DNA of 20,861 nt from an uncultured Eggerthella sp. (GTDB taxonomy: Bacteria > Actinomycetota > Coriobacteriia > Coriobacteriales > Eggerthellaceae): NCBI GenBank assembly GCA_902464295.1, contig CABQIW010000036.1:1-20861 (forward strand), written 5' to 3'. Shown here in pieces: positions 1 through 7,077 of the stretch; position 1 is the stretch's first letter, and every line of letters begins with the position of its first letter. The position numbers were made by a program, and so were the translations under genes. A model generated the notes under the pieces. The model was not told the origin of the DNA and did no database searches. It saw only the letters and a list, made by a program, of their open reading frames with translations.

Positions 1-765
1 CTGGCAGGCTTCACGGGTTCGACGTTCATGCGCGGCCTGCCTGTTGTGCAGGTTCCCACCACCTTGCTTTCCATGGTCGATTCTTCGGTCGGAGGAAAGA
101 CCGCCATCAACCTTGAGGCAGGGAAGAACCTGGTCGGAACCTTTTGCCAGCCGCTTCTTGTCTGCGCCGATCTTGCCACCCTTGCAACGTTGCCCGAACG
201 TGAATGGGCGTGCGGTTGCGCGGAGATCGCGAAATCGGCGGTGATCGATTCGGATGAATTCTTCTTCTGGCTCTGCGATAACGCCCCCGCGCTCGCTGCG
301 CGTGATAGGGATATCACGCAAGAAGCGGTCGTGCGCAGTGTGGTGTTCAAAGCGCAAGTCGTTGCTGCCGATGAGCAGGAGACGAAGGGTGTGCGCGAAT
401 GTTTGAACTATGGCCACACGCTCGCTCATGCGATCGAGACCTGTGCAGGCTACGGGGTCTATTCCCATGGTGCAGCCGTTGCAGAGGGCATGCGTTTTGC
501 GGCGCGCCTTGCAGCAGCGAAGCTCGGCACCTCGCTCGAATTCGTAGAGACGCAGGACAAGCTGCTCGACATGCTCGGGCTACCTGCGCTCGATTTCCAT
601 GCCAGCCCCGAAGAGCTGCTCGATTGCATGTTCTCCGACAAGAAGGTTCGTTCACATACGCTTCGGTTCGTCTTGCCGCGCGATGTGGGGAGCTGGGAAG
701 TTGTCAGTCTCGATCCTGGTTTCGTGCTCGAACACTTGCGTGCCTGGCAGCAGAGCATCGCTTAG
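1..765 (+). CDS. aroB: 3-dehydroquinate synthase, 5'-truncated by window edge
   Basis: Second step of the shikimate pathway: DAHP to 3-dehydroquinate, cytoplasmic, NAD- and metal-dependent. The frame is open from base 1 to the stop at 763-765, so roughly the first 100 residues of the usual 350-370 lie outside the window. Visible family motifs are QVPTTLLSMVDSSVGGKTAI (nucleotide/substrate loop), GKNLVGTF, the Glu of CAEIAKSAVI, and the histidine segments NYGHTLAHAIE and HGAAVAEGM, which supply metal ligands in this family. An internal ATG at base 28 is not the start, because conserved family sequence (AGFTGSTFMRG) continues upstream of it. The peptidase gene follows 14 bases downstream on the same strand, so co-transcription is likely. 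Whether a shikimate kinase is fused or adjacent upstream cannot be seen. Confidence 0.95.
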   Translation: MAGFTGSTFMRGLPVVQVPTTLLSMVDSSVGGKTAINLEAGKNLVGTFCQPLLVCADLATLATLPEREWACGCAEIAKSAVIDSDEFFFWLCDNAPALAARDRDITQEAVVRSVVFKAQVVAADEQETKGVRECLNYGHTLAHAIETCAGYGVYSHGAAVAEGMRFAARLAAAKLGTSLEFVETQDKLLDMLGLPALDFHASPEELLDCMFSDKKVRSHTLRFVLPRDVGSWEVVSLDPGFVLEHLRAWQQSIA

Positions 766-779
766 AGGCGGCACTCGTC

Positions 780-1997
780 ATGCAACAAGACGCTACGCAT
801 CCAAAAGGTTCGCTCGATAGTGCGCTCGGTATTGAAGCGCTGTCACCCGAAGAACAGGAAAGATTGCTTTTGTCGAGCAAGCAGGCTTCAGCGTGCCGTA
901 TCGAGCGTATCCGTGAACTTCTGGTCGAAAACGAACTCGATGCGATCTACATTCGCGATCTTTCCAACATCAAATGGGTCACCGCTTTTCAGGGCGTCTT
1001 CGATGATGAGGCTGCTCATGCGCTCATCATCACGCCTCAGGATGCGATCATTCACAGCGATTCACGCTATGGCGAAGCGCTCGAGACAGCTGCGCAGGCC
1101 TCGCAGATCCAGGTGTCCCTCGAGCGGATGAGCCATGCGAATTGGCTCTCGCGCCTGCTTGGGGGTACTTCCAGCAGGCAGCGTGCTGCGATCGAAGACA
1201 CGCTTACCTTGCGCGAGTTCCACATGCTCACTCAAGCGCTCGCGGGTGCATCGGTTGGTCCCGAGCTTGTCGAGCGCGAGCGATTCATCGAAGGTTTGCG
1301 TGCGAGCAAAGATGCTCTCGAGATCGCCCTCATGAGAAAGGCACAGGTCATCACTGATGCTGGCTTCGCGTTCATCGTTGACTTCATCGAGCCGGGCATG
1401 ACAGAAGCACAGGTTCAGCGTGCGCTCGATACCTTCATGCTCGATGCTGGTGCTGAAGGGCTCGCATTTCCTACGATCGTCGCGACGGGTGCTCACGCAG
1501 CAAGCCCGCACGCGATCTCTGGTGATACGCGCATCGCAGCCGGCGATGCGATCGTGATGGATTTCGGCGCACGTTTCGGTGGCTATTGCTCCGACATGAC
1601 GCGCACGGTGTTCGTAGGGGAGCCTGCAGAAAAGATGCATCGTGCGTGGGAAGCCATGAGAAGCGCCAACGAAGCTGCTGAAGCGGCGCTTCGTTCTGGA
1701 AAGACAGGTGCGGAGATCCATGAGCTCGCTGAAGCAGTGCTCGCCGAAGGGGGATTCGCCAACACGATGGGCCATGGGCTCGGGCACAGCCTTGGCATCG
1801 ATATTCACGAAGACCCCGCTCTTTCACCGCGAAATACGAAACCATTGCCAGCCGGCGCGGTGCTCACGGTCGAGCCGGGCATCTATCTTCCCGATGAATT
1901 CGGCATGAGACTTGAAGATTTTGGGGTGGTCACCGAAACGGGTTATGACGTGATCACCCAAAGTAGCCATGACATGGTTATAATAGAGCCGCACTAA
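780..1997 (+). CDS. pepP: Xaa-Pro aminopeptidase (M24B family)
   Basis: Cytoplasmic metallopeptidase that removes an N-terminal residue preceding proline. From ATG 780 the product is 405 residues: a creatinase-like N-terminal domain (about 35-165) and a pita-bread catalytic domain (about 175-400). All five expected dimetal ligands are visible: Asp261 (VMDFG), Asp272 (CSDMTRT), His336 (HGLGHSLG), Glu365 (VEPGIY) and Glu379 (RLEDFG). The frame stays open upstream to 399, but that part overlaps aroB and is not family-like. ATG 780 follows a GAGG that overlaps the aroB stop, with 11-base spacing. A start further inside, near residue 29, cannot be excluded. A peptidase of this family directly before efp is a common bacterial arrangement. 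The subfamily could equally be prolidase (PepQ-like). Confidence 0.9.
   Translation: MQQDATHPKGSLDSALGIEALSPEEQERLLLSSKQASACRIERIRELLVENELDAIYIRDLSNIKWVTAFQGVFDDEAAHALIITPQDAIIHSDSRYGEALETAAQASQIQVSLERMSHANWLSRLLGGTSSRQRAAIEDTLTLREFHMLTQALAGASVGPELVERERFIEGLRASKDALEIALMRKAQVITDAGFAFIVDFIEPGMTEAQVQRALDTFMLDAGAEGLAFPTIVATGAHAASPHAISGDTRIAAGDAIVMDFGARFGGYCSDMTRTVFVGEPAEKMHRAWEAMRSANEAAEAALRSGKTGAEIHELAEAVLAEGGFANTMGHGLGHSLGIDIHEDPALSPRNTKPLPAGAVLTVEPGIYLPDEFGMRLEDFGVVTETGYDVITQSSHDMVIIEPH
1979..1984 (+). promoter_or_regulatory. Possible -10 box for efp inside the 3' end of the peptidase gene
   Basis: A perfect TATAAT lies 46 bases before the efp start codon. No good -35 is seen at 16-18 bases upstream, so this is a weak candidate. 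It would let efp be expressed independently of aroB-pepP. Confidence 0.3.
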
Positions 1998-2029
1998 GCA
2001 GAGATAACGAGTAAGAATCGAGGATCCCC

Positions 2030-2590
2030 GTGGCAATTTCTACCGCTGATTTCCGTAACGGAATGTGCATCGAATATAAGGACAAACTCTGGGTCATCAT
2101 TGAATTCCAGCACGTGAAGCCAGGTAAGGGTGGCGCATTCGTTCGCACGAAGCTGCGCGATATCCGTTCTGGTCGCGTGGTCGACTATACCTTCAACTCC
2201 GGCACGAAGTTCGAGACGCTCCGCCTTGAGAAGAAGGTCATGCAGTACCTCTACAACGATGGCGTGGATTATCACTTCATGGATCCCAACACCTACGATC
2301 AGATCGCGCTCAACGCTGAAGTGGTGGGCGAAGCTGCCCAGTGGCTCAAGGAAAACGACGAGGTCACGCTGTTGTATGCAGGCGATGAGCTCATCGGCCT
2401 CGAGCCGCAGATGTTCGTTGAGCTTGAGGTTACCGATACCGAGCCAGGTTTCAAGGGTGATACGGTCCAGGGCGGCACGAAGCCAGCAACGCTCGAGACT
2501 GGCGCGACCATCCAGGTTCCCATGTTCATCGACAACGGTGATATCCTGCGCATCGATACGCGCGATGGCCGCTATGTTACTCGCGTCTAA
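2030..2590 (+). CDS. efp: Translation elongation factor P
   Basis: EF-P binds between the ribosomal P and E sites and relieves stalling at polyproline stretches. The 186-residue length is typical, with three beta-barrel domains. The N-terminal KOW-like domain carries the tip loop HVKPGKGGAFVRTK, whose central residue is Lys33. The C-terminal signature GATIQVPMFIDNGDILRIDT is intact. The start is GTG 2030, preceded by GAGG at 2020-2023. A lysine at the tip argues against arginine rhamnosylation. No EF-P modification gene (epmA/epmB, earP, ymfI) is in the window, so the modification state is unknown. The proline-specific peptidase immediately upstream fits the usual genomic association. Confidence 0.97.
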   Translation: MAISTADFRNGMCIEYKDKLWVIIEFQHVKPGKGGAFVRTKLRDIRSGRVVDYTFNSGTKFETLRLEKKVMQYLYNDGVDYHFMDPNTYDQIALNAEVVGEAAQWLKENDEVTLLYAGDELIGLEPQMFVELEVTDTEPGFKGDTVQGGTKPATLETGATIQVPMFIDNGDILRIDTRDGRYVTRV

Positions 2591-2623
2591 TCTCTGTTTC
2601 GATAACGAAAATACCATCGATTG

Positions 2624-2644
2624 CGAGGCGCGTAAGGCGCCTCG
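2624..2644 (+). terminator. GC-rich hairpin after efp, weak intrinsic terminator candidate
   Basis: CGAGGCGC (2624-2631) and GCGCCTCG (2637-2644) are perfect complements around a five-base GTAAG loop. No proper T-run follows, so termination would be inefficient or factor-assisted. The hairpin sits immediately before a TATAAT at 2650. Confidence 0.45.
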
Positions 2645-2649
2645 TGTCG

Positions 2650-2655
2650 TATAAT
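2650..2655 (+). promoter_or_regulatory. Candidate -10 box upstream of the carboxylase operon
   Basis: A perfect TATAAT lies 60 bases before the TTG start of the carboxyltransferase gene and just after the efp hairpin. The nearest TTG-type -35 (TTGCGA at 2621) has a 23-base spacer, which is too long, so support is from the -10 alone. Confidence 0.4.
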
Positions 2656-2715
2656 GGTCGTTCACTATCAAGCTACCCCCGCTGGGGTGCTCTTTGACAA
2701 GGAGGTGCGAGTCAC

Positions 2716-4614
2716 TTGGCAAAACTTCAACTTATGGACACAACGATCCGCGACGGACAGCAGAGTCTTTGGGCAACACGTATGTCGATCGGAGATATGC
2801 TGCCCATTTTGCCTAAGATGGATCGCGTTGGATACTGGGCCATCGAGGCCTGGGGCGGTGCAACATTCGACACCTGCCTACGCTTTTTGGACGAAAATCC
2901 TTGGGATCGTCTGCGACTCATCAAGTCAAAAACGCCGAACACTCGCTTGTCCATGCTCTCGCGTGGACAGAACCTTGTGGGCTACAAGCATTATTCCCGC
3001 GAGATCTGCTTCCGTTTCATCGAGGCAGCACACCGAAATGGCATCGATGTCTTCCGCGTGTTCGACGCGTTGAACGATATCCGCAATGTGGTGGATAACG
3101 CTGAGGCTATCAAGGAGTGCGGAGCCCACTTCGAAGGCGCGATCTCTTATACGGTCTCGCCTGTTCATACACTCGATAGCTTCCTCGAATACGGTCAGCA
3201 GCTCAAAGATCTGGGCGCCGATTCCATCGCTATCAAAGATATGGCGGGCATGCTCACGCCGTATCGTACCGAGCGCATCGTGAAGGCATTCAATGCCGAG
3301 ATCGGCCTGCCCATCCACGTGCACTGCCACTATGTCGGTGGCATGGCACCCGCTAATATCATCAAATCCGCTGAAGCAGGCGCTGCGATCGCTGATACTG
3401 CAAGCGCTCCGCTCGCGTTCGGTAACTCGCATCCCGCAGTCGAGATGATCGTTGCGGCACTTGAGGAAAGCCGTTACGATACCGGTCTCGATCTGGGACT
3501 TCTCTTCGAGATCTCGGAATACTGGGAAGAGGTGCGCAAGCGCGGTCACTACAAGCGCGGCGTTTCTTCGCTCACGCACATGAAGGTCTACTCGCATCAG
3601 GTCCCTGGTGGCATGATGTCGAACCTCGTCAGCCAGCTCGAGATCCAAAACGCGCTCGACCGCCTGGATGAGGTCATGGAAGAGATCCCGCGCGTGCGTG
3701 CTGAAGTCGGTTATCCGCCGCTCGTTACGCCTATGTCGCAGATCGTTGGTACGCAGGCGGTCTTCAATGTTCTCACGGGCAAGCGCTGGAGCGTCGTTTC
3801 CAAGGAGATGAAAGACTACATCTGCGGTTACTATGGCAAGGCTCCTGGTCCTATGGATCAAGAGATCGTTGCTAAGGTCGTAGGTGATTCGCAGGTGCTC
3901 GATCCTGATGTGGCACCTGGTTCGCTCGTCACCACCACTTTCGCCGAGCTTGAAGAAGAGATCGGCGATCTGGCTAAGTCTGAAGAGGACGTTTTGATGT
4001 ATGCGCTGTTCCCGAATGAGGCGCGTACCTATTTGAGCAAGCATCGCACATCCGAAAAGGTTGATTTCCTCCTTGAAGAGGAGTCAAGCCAGACCAAAGA
4101 GGAGGATTACGTGGATATCAATCAAATTCGCGAGCTGGTGCGCGTCGCTGAGGAAAGCGGCGTGGGCGAAATCGTTGTCGAAGAAGAAGGCGCCCGCATC
4201 TCAGTTCGTATGCCAGGCGCTATGTGCGCAGCACCGGCTGTTCCGGTTGCGGTGCCTGCAGAGGCTGTTCCTGCAGCTCAGGTTGCACCTGCAGCTGAGC
4301 CTGCTGCTGCTCCTGCAGACAATGCGAGCCGTCCGGCATCCTGGCATTGCGTGACCGCTCCCATGGTGGGCACGTTCTATGCAGCACCTGCTCCTGGTGA
4401 ACCGCCCTTCGTCAAGGTGGGCGATGAGGTCACCGCTAACCAGACGCTTTGCATCGTCGAAGCTATGAAGCTCATGAACGAGATCACCTCTGAAGAGATG
4501 GGCGTTGTGCGCGAGGTTTGCCTCGAAGATGCTACACCGGTGGAGTTCGGTACGCCGCTCTTCTACATCGAGCCGCATAATTCCCATGATGCTATCGGAC
4601 CGGAGAGTGCCTAA
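2716..4614 (+). CDS. Carboxyltransferase (PycB/OadA/5S type) fused to AccB-like biotin carrier
   Basis: The 632-residue protein combines a DRE-TIM metallolyase-like carboxyltransferase domain (about 1-430) with a complete biotin carboxyl carrier region (466-632). Carboxyltransferase evidence is MDTTIRDGQQS, the probable carbamylated Lys174 in AIKDMAGML, and metal-binding His203/His205 in HVHCHYVGGM. Biotin would be attached at Lys585 (EAMKLMNEI). Between them, residues 466-500 (DINQIRELVRVAEESGVGEI) match the N-terminal helix of acetyl-CoA carboxylase AccB, followed by an Ala/Pro-rich linker. The start is TTG 2716 with a strong AAGGAGGTG site at 2699-2707. AccC follows directly, so a two-subunit pyruvate carboxylase is the simplest reading. 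Oxaloacetate decarboxylase or a transcarboxylase 5S role is possible, but no membrane subunit is present here. Confidence 0.9.
   Translation: MAKLQLMDTTIRDGQQSLWATRMSIGDMLPILPKMDRVGYWAIEAWGGATFDTCLRFLDENPWDRLRLIKSKTPNTRLSMLSRGQNLVGYKHYSREICFRFIEAAHRNGIDVFRVFDALNDIRNVVDNAEAIKECGAHFEGAISYTVSPVHTLDSFLEYGQQLKDLGADSIAIKDMAGMLTPYRTERIVKAFNAEIGLPIHVHCHYVGGMAPANIIKSAEAGAAIADTASAPLAFGNSHPAVEMIVAALEESRYDTGLDLGLLFEISEYWEEVRKRGHYKRGVSSLTHMKVYSHQVPGGMMSNLVSQLEIQNALDRLDEVMEEIPRVRAEVGYPPLVTPMSQIVGTQAVFNVLTGKRWSVVSKEMKDYICGYYGKAPGPMDQEIVAKVVGDSQVLDPDVAPGSLVTTTFAELEEEIGDLAKSEEDVLMYALFPNEARTYLSKHRTSEKVDFLLEEESSQTKEEDYVDINQIRELVRVAEESGVGEIVVEEEGARISVRMPGAMCAAPAVPVAVPAEAVPAAQVAPAAEPAAAPADNASRPASWHCVTAPMVGTFYAAPAPGEPPFVKVGDEVTANQTLCIVEAMKLMNEITSEEMGVVREVCLEDATPVEFGTPLFYIEPHNSHDAIGPESA
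4096..4113 (+). promoter_or_regulatory. Internal Shine-Dalgarno and in-frame GTG at the AccB junction
   Basis: AAAGAGGAGG at 4096-4105 is followed after five bases by GTG 4111, in frame with the fusion gene. Initiation here would give a 167-residue protein starting exactly at the AccB-type N-terminus, with biotin lysine at position 120. This is close to normal AccB size. The same bases encode a Lys/Glu linker, so a chance match is possible. Confidence 0.5.
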
Positions 4615-5964
4615 ATGTTCAGCAAGGTACTAGTCGCAAACAGAGGCGAGGTCGCTCTGCGCATCATGCGCGCCTGCAAGGAATTGGGCGTGAAGACGGT
4701 GGCGGTCTATTCCACCGAAGATGCCAACACCGCACCGGTCGCCTATGCTGATGAGGCCGTCTGCATCGGTCCCGCTCCGGCTAATCAGAGCTATCTTATC
4801 ATCCCTTCGATCATCGCTGCTGCTGTCAACACTGGCGCCGATGCGATTCATCCCGGCTATGGTTTCTTGGCTGAGAACGCCGATTTTGCACGTGCGTGCG
4901 CCGACAACGACATCGTGTTCATCGGCCCTTCGCCAGAGAGCATCGAAGCGATGGGCAACAAGGCGCAGGCTCGTGAGACCATGAAGACCTGCGGCGTTCC
5001 CACCGTCCCTGGCTCCGATGGCGTCGTGGAAACGGTCGAGGAAGCGCGCGCATTCGCGGATGCTGCGGGCTATCCGATCCTCGTCAAGGCAAGCGCGGGC
5101 GGCGGCGGCAAGGGCATGCGCGAAGTGCACAGCCCTGAAGAGCTGGAGAGCCAGTTCACTGCCGCAAAGACCGAAGCGCTCGCAGCCTTTGGCAATGGCG
5201 ATGTCTATCTGGAGAAGCTCGTGCTGCGTCCACGCCATATCGAGGTTCAGATCCTGGCTGATAAGTACGATAACCGCATTTCGCTGTGCGAACGCGATTG
5301 CTCGCTCCAGCGCCGTCATCAGAAGTTGCTCGAAGAGGCGCCTTCGCCGGCGCTCGATGGCGAAACTCGCCGCGCTATGGGCGTTGCAGCCATCAAGGCG
5401 GTACGTGCAACAGGTTATGAGAATGCGGGCACGATCGAGTTCTTGCTCGATCAAGATGGTCGCTTCTATTTCATGGAGATGAATACGCGCGTTCAGGTCG
5501 AACATCCGGTCACGGAGACCATCACCGGAACCGACATCATCAAAGAGCAGCTGCGTATCGCATCGGGCGAGCCGATCTCCTGCGCCGACAAGGCGCCTTT
5601 TACGCCGAATGGACACGCTATCGAATTCCGTATCAATGCCGAAGATCCCGACTACGATTTTCGTCCGTGCCCTGGCACGATCACGAAGTTCAAGGTGCCG
5701 GGAGGCCCTGGCGTGCGTGTGGACACCTATATTTCGCAAGGCGATCGCATTTCGCCCTACTACGATTCCATGGTTGCTAAGGTCATCGTGTGGGGTGCCG
5801 ATCGTGCAGAGGCGATCGCGCGCGGTAAGCGTGCGCTTCAGGAGTTCGAGATCGAGGGCATCAAGACCACTATCCCGTTCCATCTGCAGGTGCTTGAGAA
5901 TCCTGCCTTCATCGAGGGCAACGTCTTTACCGACTTCATTGAAACCGAAATGGGTGATGAATAA
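4615..5964 (+). CDS. accC: Biotin carboxylase subunit (AccC)
   Basis: ATP- and bicarbonate-dependent carboxylation of the biotin on the carrier protein. Its 449 residues equal the normal family length. It has an N-terminal biotin-carboxylase fold (VANRGEVALRIMRACKELG), the ATP-grasp glycine loop KASAGGGGKGMRE (about 158-170), ERDCSLQRRHQKLLEEAPSP, and the catalytic MEMNTRVQVEHPVTE. No key residue is missing. The ATG immediately follows the previous TAA, so the two genes are translationally coupled and the proteins probably assemble. accA and accD are absent from the window, so the partner carboxyltransferase visible here is the pyruvate type. AccC may also serve an acetyl-CoA carboxylase encoded elsewhere. 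Confidence 0.96.
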   Translation: MFSKVLVANRGEVALRIMRACKELGVKTVAVYSTEDANTAPVAYADEAVCIGPAPANQSYLIIPSIIAAAVNTGADAIHPGYGFLAENADFARACADNDIVFIGPSPESIEAMGNKAQARETMKTCGVPTVPGSDGVVETVEEARAFADAAGYPILVKASAGGGGKGMREVHSPEELESQFTAAKTEALAAFGNGDVYLEKLVLRPRHIEVQILADKYDNRISLCERDCSLQRRHQKLLEEAPSPALDGETRRAMGVAAIKAVRATGYENAGTIEFLLDQDGRFYFMEMNTRVQVEHPVTETITGTDIIKEQLRIASGEPISCADKAPFTPNGHAIEFRINAEDPDYDFRPCPGTITKFKVPGGPGVRVDTYISQGDRISPYYDSMVAKVIVWGADRAEAIARGKRALQEFEIEGIKTTIPFHLQVLENPAFIEGNVFTDFIETEMGDE

Positions 5965-6308
5965 TGACAGACACGCAAACGAGAGGCATGGATATCGCTC
6001 CTGATGTGCTCGATACCATCGTTGCACTTGCGCTCAAGGATGTTGAAGGAGTTGCGGTCGTAGGTCAGACCAGCACCGGTATCCTTTCATTCTTCGGTTC
6101 CAAGCAGGATCAGAAGGGCGTGCGGGTGAGCCAGGTCACGAGCGACACGATCGACGTGAGCGTTTCGATCACGGTGCTCAATGGCTTCTCGCTCGACAAG
6201 ATCGCAGCTGATGCGCGCAAGGCCATCGCCGATGCCATCCTCGCGCAGACCGGTTATACCGTCAATCGCGTCGATATTCATGTCGACGGTATCCTCTTCC
6301 AGGACTAG
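5964..6308 (+). CDS. yqhY: Asp23/Gls24 family protein, YqhY-like
   Basis: A 114-residue cytoplasmic protein of the Asp23 (alkaline shock protein) family. Family features are the early ISPDV-like APDVLDTIVALALKDVEGV, a central beta-strand block (VSVSITVLNGFSLDKIA) and the C-terminal VNRVDIHVDGILF. Its ATG shares one base with the accC stop (TAATG), indicating tight coupling. Next to accB-accC and before nusB is the standard YqhY position in Firmicutes, where YqhY has been genetically linked to acetyl-CoA carboxylase control. A similar role with this biotin-carboxylase system is inferred from position only. Confidence 0.88.
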   Translation: MTDTQTRGMDIAPDVLDTIVALALKDVEGVAVVGQTSTGILSFFGSKQDQKGVRVSQVTSDTIDVSVSITVLNGFSLDKIAADARKAIADAILAQTGYTVNRVDIHVDGILFQD

Positions 6309-6317
6309 CGCGCGCTC

Positions 6318-6749
6318 ATGGCCGAAAAACATCAACATGACCGAAGCGAAGCGCGCCGTCTTGCTTTGCAAGTCCTCTATCAGGCAGAGATCCTCGAGAC
6401 CGATCCGGCAACGATCATCGAAGAGGGAAGGCTCGTCGATGAAACGCAGCTTTTAGGCAACTATGCTCGTCGCTTGATCGAAGGCGCAACTACCGATCAG
6501 GAAGCGATCGATGCAGAACTGGTAGAAGCGAGCGAGAACTGGGCGCTCGACCGCATGCCGGTGGTCGATCGATCGCTCTTGCGCATGGCAGCTTACGAGA
6601 TGCGTTCAGTGGATGAAGTGCCTATCTCCGTTTCCATCAATGAAGCGGTCAATCTTGCCAAGGAATTCGGTGGCGAAGATTCCCCACGTTTCGTGAACGG
6701 CATCTTGGGACGTATCGCGACCAAGCTCGAGGAGGAAGCGCATGAGTGA
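6318..6749 (+). CDS. nusB: Transcription antitermination factor NusB
   Basis: NusB binds boxA RNA together with NusE (S10) in rRNA antitermination. The 143 residues span the all-helical NusB domain: the N-terminal arginine-rich RSEARRLALQVLYQAEI, the central NWALDRMPVVDRSLLRMAAYEM, and the C-terminal VPISVSINEAVNLAKEFG. Length and motifs are normal. The ATG at 6318 lies nine bases after yqhY and has only a weak ribosome site, consistent with coupling. The gene overlaps xseB by eight bases. Placement after the acc genes matches Firmicute synteny. The nusA gene is in the same window about 10 kb away but in a different operon. Confidence 0.95.
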   Translation: MAEKHQHDRSEARRLALQVLYQAEILETDPATIIEEGRLVDETQLLGNYARRLIEGATTDQEAIDAELVEASENWALDRMPVVDRSLLRMAAYEMRSVDEVPISVSINEAVNLAKEFGGEDSPRFVNGILGRIATKLEEEAHE

Positions 6750-7026
6750 AGCGAATACCGAGAGCTTCGAAGAGGTGAAGAAGCGCCTCGACGAGATTGT
6801 TGATGCGGTGGCAGACGACGATCTTCCTTTGGACGATGCGCTGAAACTCTATGAAGAAGCTGTGCAGCTAGGGCTGCGTGCTTCGTCGCTTTTGGAGGAG
6901 AATCTCCAGGAGAACAATGCGCTCTACGATGAAGAGCGTTCAGAAGACGTGCAAGATGCAGGCGAAGAAGCCTCGAATGGTTCTGAGCCAAGTGCAAGTG
7001 CAGGCCCTGCTCTTGAAAGCAACTAG
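6742..7026 (+). CDS. xseB: Exodeoxyribonuclease VII small subunit
   Basis: XseB is the small helical subunit that assembles in several copies on XseA for single-strand DNA degradation. Residues 8-65 carry the family core: SFEEVKKRLDEIVDAVADDD, LPLDDALKLYEEAVQLG. The last ~30 residues form an acidic, serine-rich, low-complexity tail that is longer than usual. ATG 6742 overlaps the nusB end by eight bases and has GGAGGAAG just upstream. The large subunit gene xseA, normally directly before xseB, is not here, so it would have to be elsewhere. Small size makes the assignment slightly less firm than its neighbours. Confidence 0.88.
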   Translation: MSEANTESFEEVKKRLDEIVDAVADDDLPLDDALKLYEEAVQLGLRASSLLEENLQENNALYDEERSEDVQDAGEEASNGSEPSASAGPALESN

Positions 7027-7077
7027 TTCGCACGCTATCATCGAAATTCATTTGGGCAGGTAAGGTAAGGAGAGGCT

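Noticed and set aside
399..779. Upstream extension of the Xaa-Pro peptidase frame into aroB
   Set aside because: The extra residues are Arg/Cys-rich frame-shadow sequence and overlap aroB, which has clear family motifs there.
2926..4044. Minus-strand open frame of 372 codons opposite the carboxyltransferase gene
   Set aside because: Shadow of a well-supported coding region; no recognisable domain.
4630..6027. Long minus-strand open frame (465 codons) opposite accC
   Set aside because: It is the antisense shadow of accC, composed mostly of His, Arg, Asp and Leu without any family motif. accC on the other strand is unambiguous.
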